From an uncultured Rhodospirillales bacterium (lineage in GTDB: Bacteria; Pseudomonadota; Alphaproteobacteria; Acetobacterales; Acetobacteraceae), in assembly GCA_903844135.1 (NCBI GenBank), contig CAIMSN010000024.1, positions 1 to 40,521 on the forward strand: DNA of 40,521 bases. The letters are read 5' to 3'. The notes below the pieces were generated by a model, which saw nothing but the letters and a program-made list of their open reading frames with translations, was not told where the DNA came from and did no database searches. The translations under genes were made by a program, and so were the position numbers. This document shows positions 34,731 through 40,521 of the stretch, piece by piece (within the stretch, counting starts at the first letter, position 1; every line of letters begins with the position of its first letter).

Positions 34731-35645
34731 GTGATTGATCCACTCGCCGAAGTGGTCACCCTGCTTCAACCCGGCGCCTCATTTTCTAAAATCGTAGCCG
34801 GAGCCGGTCGCTGGCGCGTTCACCGGTCGGAGGCCGGGCGCCCGTTCTATTGTGTGCTGCTCGATGGATCATGCCGTCTTGCGGTCTGCGGAGGCGAAGA
34901 GAAGACCCTGGAGCCGGGCGATTTCGTCCTGATCCCGTCCGCCTACGACTTCACGATGTCCAGCCTTGAACCGCCCCCTGCGGCAGACGCAGCAACACAC
35001 CCGGTGGAAATATCTCCGGGCGAGTTCCGGATCGGTTGTCACGAGGAGCCGACTGACCTGCGGGCGCTTATCGGCTACTGCGTCTTCGGTTCGAGCGATG
35101 CCACGCTGCTGGTGTCCCTCCTTCCCCAGCTTGTCCACGTTCGCGGCGAAGGGAGATTGGCGACGCTCGTGCAGCTCGTGGACGCGGAGTCCCGGCAAAG
35201 ACGGCCCGGCCGGGAGGTCATTCTGGCCCATCTTCTCGAGGTCATTCTCATCGAGGCACTCCGCTCACTGAACGGGACGGAGACATCGCCGGGCCTCGTT
35301 CGCGGGCTCGGCGACGAACGCCTCGCCATCGCTCTGCGGTCCATGCACGAACGTCCCACCCATCCATGGACGGTCGAGCAACTGGCGAGGGAAACCGCAC
35401 TTTCCAGATCGGCCTTCTTCGAGCGGTTCAGGCGCACGGTAGGCGTCGCCCCCATGGAATATCTGCTCCATTGGCGGATGGCTTTGGCCCAAGACCTGCT
35501 GCGGCGGGAGGATGGCGGGGTCGCCGAGGTGGCCGCCCGTGTGGGCTACAGCTCCGCCAGCACATTCAGCGTTGCCTTCTCCCGTCACGTCGGGCGTCCG
35601 CCGATGCGATATGCGCGGGAGCAGAGGGACCGATCGGCGTCCTGA
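34731..35645 (+). CDS. AraC-family regulator with N-terminal cupin
   Basis: 304 residues. GTG at 34731 is preferred (MIDPLAEVVTLLQP is the usual start of this family and GGGAG precedes it); a GTG 18 bases upstream is the alternative. The N-terminal cupin sensor contains PFYCVLLDGSCRLAVCGGEEKTLEPGDFVLIPS. The C-terminal double helix-turn-helix reads HPWTVEQLARETALSRSAFFERFRRTVGVAPMEYLLHWRMALAQDLL then VAARVGYSSASTFSVAFSRHVGRPPMRY. Regulators of this type commonly sit opposite an SDR gene, as here, and activate it; the inducer is unknown. Confidence 0.9.
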   Translation: MIDPLAEVVTLLQPGASFSKIVAGAGRWRVHRSEAGRPFYCVLLDGSCRLAVCGGEEKTLEPGDFVLIPSAYDFTMSSLEPPPAADAATHPVEISPGEFRIGCHEEPTDLRALIGYCVFGSSDATLLVSLLPQLVHVRGEGRLATLVQLVDAESRQRRPGREVILAHLLEVILIEALRSLNGTETSPGLVRGLGDERLAIALRSMHERPTHPWTVEQLARETALSRSAFFERFRRTVGVAPMEYLLHWRMALAQDLLRREDGGVAEVAARVGYSSASTFSVAFSRHVGRPPMRYAREQRDRSAS

Positions 35646-35954
35646 GGTCACGCACAGCGACGCCGTCCGCACACCGGGCGGCGGTCCGATGATGGTGAGT
35701 GTCACCGCTGCCTACAGGATTGCAGGCAGCGGCCCGACGGGATCGATCTCCTGGAGCCGGAGACGGGCGGGAGATGAACCACGAGGAATCGACCCCGGAC
35801 ATCGACGGACGAGCCCAAGCTGATGCGTGACCGGCGCAAGGCGGTTTTGGAGCTCAGGTCGGATCCGGTGGTCTGTCATTGTAACATCCGGTGGTCGTTT
35901 CCAAGTCCTACAGCCGAACTTCGGCAAGCGCTGAGTGATTGCACCTCCACCCTT
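35646..35954. other. Gene-free stretch between convergent AraC and Rid-family genes
   Basis: 309 bases without a supportable gene. Short open frames occur on both strands but show no family resemblance. The only structure I see is the strong hairpin at 35705-35732, annotated separately. Confidence 0.6.
35705..35732. terminator. Strong hairpin between convergent genes
   Basis: CCGCTGCCT (35705-35713) pairs perfectly with AGGCAGCGG (35724-35732); inside, one mismatch and then CA/TG close a GGAT loop. It lies 60 bases after the AraC stop, with the minus-strand Rid gene ending 222 bases further on. No T-tract is present, so the role as terminator rests on stem strength and position. Confidence 0.5.
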
Positions 35955-36350
35955 CTAGTCAGTTGGGATAACCGCGAATGCATCCACCTCCACCATGACG
36001 TCCGGGCGGAACAACGAGGCTACGCCGATGAGTACGCTTGCAGGCGGCCTTTCTGCCTTGATCCAGCGGTCACGGACTTCGCGTATGATTGGCAGGACAT
36101 CCGGGCTAAGATTGCACACGTAGAACGTCAGGCGGGCGACGGAAGCGAATCCCACGCCTGCGGCTTTCAACGTCGCGTCGAGATTCTGGAAAACCTGCTC
36201 TAACTGCGGGCCGATATCCGGTGAAGAGACGCTCCCGCTTTCATCAAACGGAACGTGGCCTGATAAAAACAGCAGGCGCCCAGACTCAGCGAGCACTGCC
36301 TGCGAGATTCCCGGGATGGAAGGGCCCGGCGGATTGATGTGACGGAGCAT
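35955..36350 (-). CDS. Rid-family (YjgF/YER057c/UK114) protein lacking the deaminase arginine
   Basis: 131 residues, the size of the family. SGHVPFDESGSV, QLEQVFQNLDATLKAAGVGFASVARLTFYV and VLIGVASLFRPDVMVEVDAFAVI follow the Rid fold, which forms trimers. In RidA proper an Arg in PARS contacts the carboxylate of the enamine/imine substrate; here the aligned stretch is PPASVLIG, with Ser105 at that place. So 2-aminoacrylate deaminase activity is not expected and this is one of the divergent Rid subfamilies with unknown substrates. It diverges from a LysR gene, likely its regulator. Confidence 0.85.
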   Translation of the reverse strand: MLRHINPPGPSIPGISQAVLAESGRLLFLSGHVPFDESGSVSSPDIGPQLEQVFQNLDATLKAAGVGFASVARLTFYVCNLSPDVLPIIREVRDRWIKAERPPASVLIGVASLFRPDVMVEVDAFAVIPTD

Positions 36351-36450
36351 GTATTGGCGTCCTAGGATGTTCGGCGTGTCGCTCCAGCGGAGACCTTGCT
36401 GCGATCCTGCCGCTGAGACTTATGAGTTATCCGCCTTTACACCTCATATG

Positions 36451-36479
36451 ATTAGGCCAGCTCAATTGTTTGGCTTAAT
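36451..36479. promoter_or_regulatory. LysR-type operator candidate ATTAGGCCA-N11-TGGCTTAAT
   Basis: Nine-base arms (36451-36459 and 36471-36479) match at eight positions around an 11-base spacer, the classic T-N11-A form of LysR binding sites. It lies in an AT-rich, 177-base divergent gap, 100 bases from the Rid start and about 50 from the LysR start. The low GC of this gap contrasts with the rest of the window. Confidence 0.6.
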
Positions 36480-36527
36480 GACTGTGATTCATGTATCAGC
36501 CAGATCGATCTGGCGACGGAGACTCAT

Positions 36528-37418
36528 GTGCATCGTGAAGACATGGCCGATTTGACCCTCTTCCTGGCCGTGTGTGAGCAAGGCAGTTTCACAGGAACGG
36601 CGCGGAAGATCGGGCTGTCGCAATCGGCCGTCAGCCACGCGATCCGCCGTCTGGAAACCAGACTTGGCTTGCGCCTGATCGCGCGCACGACACGGAGCGT
36701 GGCGCCGACCGAAGTAGGCCAGCAACTCATCGAGATTCTACAACCGGCACTTGAGAACATTGACAAAGGACTTGCAGAGCTTCAGCGGAGGAGCGAGCGC
36801 CCCGTGGGCACGATCCGTATCACGGCAACGGATCACGCCGCAGAGACATTGCTCTGGCCGGCGCTCGACAGGCTTTCTGCCTCCTTTCCAGATATTGCTG
36901 TGGAGCTCAGCGTCGAAGGCGGTCTCGTGGATATCGTCGAGGGCCGCTTCGATGCGGGTGTCCGCCTGGGGGAGGAAGTCTCGAAGGACATGGTTGCCAT
37001 CAGGATCAGCCCCGACATGCGCATGGCGGCGGTTGCGACTCCCGATTATCTCGCCCGCCGTGGAACACCTCAGTCTCCACAGGATCTCGTCCAGCACGCC
37101 TGCATCAATATGCGATTTGAAAGTGGAGAGATTTACGCATGGGAGTTCGAAAAGGATGGCCGCGAGATCAGAAGTAAGGTCGGTGGACAGTGGATGATCA
37201 ACAGCTCCTCGCTCATTACACGCACAGTGCTCGCAGGTCGTGGCATAAGCTTCCAATTGGAGGACGCCGTTCGGCCGATGATCGCGGATGGCCGATTGGT
37301 GCGTCTGTTGGAGGATTGGTGTCCTCCATTTTCTGGCTATCACCTCTACTATCCATCGAGGCGGCACCTGTCCCCTGCCTTTCGTCTTCTCATCGATATT
37401 TTGAAATTCCGGGAGTAG
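36528..37418 (+). CDS. LysR-type regulator
   Basis: 296 residues. GTG at 36528 is preferred because MHREDMADLTLFLAV matches the usual start of this subgroup and GGAG lies six bases before it; ATG 36543 is the alternative. Helix-turn-helix: DLTLFLAVCEQGSFTGTARKIGLSQSAVSHAIRRLETRLGLRLIARTTRSVAPTEVGQQL. The effector domain runs from about GTIRITATDHAAETLLWPAL with VDIVEGRFDAGVRLGEEV. It belongs to the large AaeR/DmlR-like group. Third-position GC is lower than in the catabolic genes, in keeping with an accessory region. The divergent Rid gene is the probable target. Confidence 0.9.
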   Translation: MHREDMADLTLFLAVCEQGSFTGTARKIGLSQSAVSHAIRRLETRLGLRLIARTTRSVAPTEVGQQLIEILQPALENIDKGLAELQRRSERPVGTIRITATDHAAETLLWPALDRLSASFPDIAVELSVEGGLVDIVEGRFDAGVRLGEEVSKDMVAIRISPDMRMAAVATPDYLARRGTPQSPQDLVQHACINMRFESGEIYAWEFEKDGREIRSKVGGQWMINSSSLITRTVLAGRGISFQLEDAVRPMIADGRLVRLLEDWCPPFSGYHLYYPSRRHLSPAFRLLIDILKFRE

Positions 37419-38026
37419 CGATCGATCGGGCGTCACGTAACGGGTATGATACCGACCACTCCTGGAGGGAGCGGGCGCCGTACGCCCCGACGGTGGTTCG
37501 CCCCATGGCAAAGTCCGCTTGATGGCTGTCTCAGGATGCCTGATGGCCTCTGCCGCGGGTGCGGCATGCGTCGCCTACCCAAGCGTATCGCACGCGATCT
37601 CCGTGCCGCTGGCATCCCTGGCCCACGCGGCGGCGCCTGGAGCTTCCAGCACGATCGACGGCAATCGCGGTTGCTACAGGCATCCTCAGCAATACGCTGT
37701 ATGTCGGCAAGCTGAGGCTGCACGCCGAGCAGGAGGGGATCCGCACCTGCGGACCGTCGACGAGACGCTCTGGACCGCCGCGCTGCGCGCGCCAACCAGC
37801 GCGTTGTCCGCCGTGAGGTGCTGGAGCAGCGGTCGCTGCAAACGCTGCGCATGATCGAACGCGCGAACAGGATCCACGCCGACCCGCTCAGATGAGCCCT
37901 CTCCCGGCACCTCGGAGCGACGGCGGACGATTGTCCGGGGACGCTGTGTCACGATCGAAGTCGGTTAGCAGGACCTTCGTTCCGGCACCGCGCAGATCCC
38001 TGCCGGCCAGGCTTGCAACTTGAAAT
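37419..38026. other. 608-base non-coding stretch with recombinase debris
   Basis: Between the LysR gene and the large membrane protein there is no intact gene. The middle (37578-37788) is a frameshifted serine recombinase remnant, annotated separately. I recognise nothing before it, and only a short open run after it (about 37840-37893) that matches no family I know. Confidence 0.6.
37578..37788 (+). pseudogene. Frameshifted remnant of a large serine recombinase
   Basis: Consecutive pieces of the 'recombinase' domain of serine site-specific recombinases appear in alternating frames: LPKRIARDLRAAGIPGPRGG then AWS (37578-37643), SSTIDGNR (37645-37668), ATGILSNTLYVGKLRLH (37676-37723) and VDETLWTAALR (37756-37788). 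The expected family order is GIPGPRGGxW, STIxGN, GILxNxLYxGRLxW, then VDexLW, so order and spacing are right but at least three frameshifts separate them. The catalytic Ser domain is absent. It is a relic of a mobile element. Confidence 0.65.
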
Positions 38027-40126
38027 CTAGAGCGGCCGGTCCACCCTGATCCACCACACATAGAGACCGAGATGTCGGTCGTCCGGGGCGATCCCCAACT
38101 GCCGCGGGGAGCTCAGTCTCGGTTGCAGCAGCTCGATGGTCAGCGCGCCATCCGGTCCGACTGTTCCGGCCGGGACGAGGACGCTGATATCGCCAGCGAC
38201 GGCGCCGACGGCGGCGATGCCGAGCGATCGCCCATTGGCGACGATCCGTGTCTGGTCGGGCCCGTCATGTGTGTCGCGGAGCAAGGCGGAGGCATGCATG
38301 GTGAAACGCAACGCTCCCCCTGCGATGGCGTCGGGGAGCAGCAGGCGGAGCGACGCGTGGGCATTCGTCGTCCAGCGCCCGTTCTCCTCGGCAGAGCCCC
38401 AGCCGGTCAGGGTGTAGCGGCTGCCGAGCGGGTCGGTACGCGAGAGAGACATGGTCTGGCCGATCCCGATCACCGGCTTTGGCAGCGCCCGATGGGCGAT
38501 CCAGCGCAGCGTGGTCAGATCGAGCTGGCAGAGCGACGGCGCCATGTCATGCGCGTCAGCATACTTGCCGACCCTGTCGATATAATCTCTTGCGTCGACG
38601 TCGGCGAAATCCCAGTCCGTCGGATTGAACGTGGAGTAGCCATTAATCGTCGGCAGTCCGGTCATCACCGCCACGAACATGGCGTCCGCATTATGCCGGT
38701 AATTCGGGGCGTCGTTCTCGGTCTGCCATCCGTCCGGGTCGCGGCCGGTCACGAAGAAGCTGCGGCAGCTTCCGGGCGCCGGTGCCAGCCGGGCAATCAT
38801 CCGATCGCCGGGGGCACGTGGCATGCCGACGGGCGGCACTGCCTGGTCCTCCGCCACGAGGACGAACGCCAGTATCAGCAGGACCGGCAGGCTTACACCC
38901 CCGAGGCGCCGATGCAGCCGGTCGAGCGTCAGCATCGCCAGCAGCACGAGCGGCATCGACAGCAGCAGCAGGAAACGCGCCGGCGCCCGCACTACAGCAG
39001 CGCCCGGGACCAGCCGGTACACCATGTGCCATGCCGGAACCGAGGTCACCAGCAGCAGGCAGGCCAGGGTGGCGACGCCGAGCGACAGCCAGAGCCCATG
39101 AATAGCGCCGCCAGGGTCGGCGGCACGAGGGTCGGCACGTCGGCTGTTGGCCACGCTCAGCCCGAGGCCGGCCAGCGACAGCAGCAGCAGCAGCGGCCCA
39201 TATCCCGCCGGATCGATATTGCCGTGGTTGATGGACGCGGCGATGCCGTGCGGCAGTCGGTCCGTCAGACCGAAGCCGAGACGATCATTCAGCAGGCCCG
39301 GCAGGCTCGGCAGGTTGGGCCGGACATTCAGGAAATCGTGCAACCTGGTCTCTGCCGCCCTGGGCAGATAGGTGGTCAGGAACGGGATCGCCCCCGCAAT
39401 CCCCACAATCGCCAGGAGGGCGGCAGGCGGCAGGACGCGTCGCAGCGCGCCGGCGCCGATCCGCCGTGGCGGTCCATGCGAGACCAGGCGCAACGCGGTC
39501 CAGGCGACGGCCAGAATCAGCAGGAACAGGATGGCGAACCACGCGGTGTAGAATGCGGTGAGCAGCCAGGCGTCGAGCAGCAGTGCCGCCACGCAGGCCC
39601 AGCCGGCGGCGCGCCAGAACGCCTGCCTGCCCAGCGCGCGCGCCGCGCCGGCGATCAGCAGGACAAGCGGTGGCAGCAGCATCGTTGTGGCAAGCTGCGC
39701 ATGACCAGCCTGGACCAGCGCGTTGCCTGCCGCGGTGACCAGGAACGCCCCAAGCAGGCTGGCAGGCAGGGACAACAGGAAGACGCGCTGTGCGAGCACG
39801 GCAAAGCAGATGCCGCCGACACCGCGCATGACCAATGTGGCCAGATCGGCGGCGACGAAAGGATCGATCCCGGCCATGCGCAGCGGGGTCGCGATCGCGC
39901 CAAGCAGAAAGAACCCTTCGCCATAGCCCAGCGTGTCCGCGTGGGGCGCGAAATACGGCACCCGGTTCCAATAATCCAGACCGGTAAAGACCCTGTGCCA
40001 ATGCTCGATCAGGCTGGTGGTGATGACGGCGTCGTCAGGATCGCCAAACAGGACGGTGAATCGGTTATGGATCTGTTGCCGGAAAAACCAGATCGACGCG
40101 ATCGTGGTGACGACCACCCGCCCCAT
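38027..40126 (-). CDS. Large polytopic membrane protein, possible GT-C-type glycosyltransferase
   Basis: About 699 residues from ATG 40126; a TTG start at 40204 would add 26 residues, and the true start is uncertain because no clear ribosome site is visible. Some 11 or more membrane spans run through the first 450 residues (LLGAFLVTAAGNALVQAG, MLLPPLVLLIAGAARAL, ALLLDAWLLTAFYTAWFAILFLLI, and others). The N-terminal VLFGDPDDAVITTSLIEHWHRVFTGLDYWNRVPYFAPHADTLGYGEGFFL resembles the first lumenal loop of uncharacterised membrane glycosyltransferases with an acidic motif. The last 250 residues are soluble and beta-rich. It could mannosylate or otherwise glycosylate lipid-linked sugars; that is inference. 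Confidence 0.7.
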   Translation of the reverse strand: MGRVVVTTIASIWFFRQQIHNRFTVLFGDPDDAVITTSLIEHWHRVFTGLDYWNRVPYFAPHADTLGYGEGFFLLGAIATPLRMAGIDPFVAADLATLVMRGVGGICFAVLAQRVFLLSLPASLLGAFLVTAAGNALVQAGHAQLATTMLLPPLVLLIAGAARALGRQAFWRAAGWACVAALLLDAWLLTAFYTAWFAILFLLILAVAWTALRLVSHGPPRRIGAGALRRVLPPAALLAIVGIAGAIPFLTTYLPRAAETRLHDFLNVRPNLPSLPGLLNDRLGFGLTDRLPHGIAASINHGNIDPAGYGPLLLLLSLAGLGLSVANSRRADPRAADPGGAIHGLWLSLGVATLACLLLVTSVPAWHMVYRLVPGAAVVRAPARFLLLLSMPLVLLAMLTLDRLHRRLGGVSLPVLLILAFVLVAEDQAVPPVGMPRAPGDRMIARLAPAPGSCRSFFVTGRDPDGWQTENDAPNYRHNADAMFVAVMTGLPTINGYSTFNPTDWDFADVDARDYIDRVGKYADAHDMAPSLCQLDLTTLRWIAHRALPKPVIGIGQTMSLSRTDPLGSRYTLTGWGSAEENGRWTTNAHASLRLLLPDAIAGGALRFTMHASALLRDTHDGPDQTRIVANGRSLGIAAVGAVAGDISVLVPAGTVGPDGALTIELLQPRLSSPRQLGIAPDDRHLGLYVWWIRVDRPL

Positions 40127-40237
40127 CCAAGCACTGCCACGCGTCACTATCGGGTTTCCAGGTATGGTTCGGTGCCAGGAAAGAATATGGCTGAGTTCTG
40201 TCAACCCAGGCCCGTGTGCCGTCGCGGCGGCAAAACC

Positions 40238-40268
40238 AAAAAGCCGCCAGCGTTTCCGCGGCGGCTTT
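40238..40268 (-). terminator. Rho-independent terminator of the rRNA operon
   Basis: On the minus strand AAAGCCGCC, a 10-base loop region and GGCGGCTTTTTGG form a strong stem ending in a run of T, 18 bases after the tRNA-fMet CCA end. It closes the rRNA operon transcript before the membrane-protein gene. Confidence 0.8.
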
Positions 40269-40285
40269 GAGTATGCAAGTTAAGC

Positions 40286-40362
<77 letters not shown>

Positions 40363-40395
40363 TGGGTGATGTGTGTGTATTTGGGTGCCTTGGAA

Positions 40396-40514
40396 GACCT
40401 GGCGGCGACCGACTTTCCCGCGTCTTGAGACGCAGTATCATAGGCGCTGGGGGTTTTCACGGCCGAGTTCGGGATGGGATCGGGTGGATCATTCCCCGCC
40501 ATGGCCACCAGGTC
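40396..40514 (-). rRNA. rrf: 5S ribosomal RNA
   Basis: About 119 bases on the minus strand, starting GACCTGGTGGCCATGGCGGG and ending CCGCCAGGTC, whose ends pair to form helix I. The internal CCGATCCCATCCCGAACTCG segment is the conserved 5S loop region. It is complete, with only seven bases to the window edge; the 23S and 16S genes should lie to the right. Confidence 0.93.
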
Positions 40515-40521
40515 GTCCAAG

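Noticed and set aside
38072-40270. 732-codon open frame antisense to the large membrane protein
   Set aside because: Gln/Arg/Asp-rich shadow of hydrophobic codons, and it runs into the rRNA operon terminator.

Overview
The window looks like chromosomal DNA of a high-GC alphaproteobacterium, probably a Rhodospirillales/Acetobacteraceae-type heterotroph. This is inferred from the strong GC bias at third codon positions, a DUF1127 small protein, and an rRNA operon ending 5S - initiator tRNA-fMet. No gene here fixes the genus.

Region 1 (1-14.1 kb) is a branched-chain amino acid breakdown locus. On the minus strand a TetR regulator leads into isovaleryl-CoA dehydrogenase (liuA) and a thiolase cut by the window edge. 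On the plus strand a tightly packed run encodes methylcrotonyl-CoA carboxylase (liuB, liuD), methylglutaconyl-CoA hydratase (liuC), HMG-CoA lyase (liuE), branched-chain 2-oxoacid dehydrogenase E1alpha/E1beta/E2, an isobutyryl-CoA dehydrogenase-like enzyme, 3-hydroxyisobutyrate dehydrogenase and enoyl-CoA hydratase. Together these take leucine and much of the valine pathway from the 2-oxoacid to central CoA metabolites. E3 (lpd), 3-hydroxyisobutyryl-CoA hydrolase and mmsA are absent.

Region 2 (14.1-16.9 kb) holds a DUF1127 protein with a good sigma70-type promoter, a soluble PhnD-like protein divergent from a membrane fatty acid desaturase, and a small protein with a glyoxalase-superfamily-associated helical domain.

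Region 3 (16.9-26.6 kb) looks like a furanose-sugar scavenging locus: a secreted GH54 alpha-L-arabinofuranosidase with a CBM42 module, a YtfQ/R/T-YjfF-type furanose ABC importer, a Gfo/Idh dehydrogenase resembling L-arabinose/D-galactose 1-dehydrogenase, a 3-hydroxyacyl-CoA-dehydrogenase-like enzyme and a divergent LysR regulator. The likely logic is: release arabinofuranose outside, import it, and oxidise it at C1.

Region 4 (26.6-38 kb) is an accessory stretch made mostly of regulator/effector pairs: GlxA-type AraC with an HD/hydrolase/hydrolase/metallo-beta-lactamase operon; LysR with an SDR and an NADP-binding oxidoreductase; AraC with an SDR; LysR with a Rid-family protein. Each divergent gap contains an inverted repeat I could place by eye. 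Two decayed genes (a response-regulator receiver fragment and a frameshifted serine recombinase) sit among them, which suggests past insertion and loss.

Region 5 (38-40.5 kb) has a large multi-membrane-span protein (possible GT-C glycosyltransferase) directly after the 3' end of an rRNA operon (5S, tRNA-fMet, terminator) read on the minus strand; the rest of the rRNA operon lies beyond the right edge.
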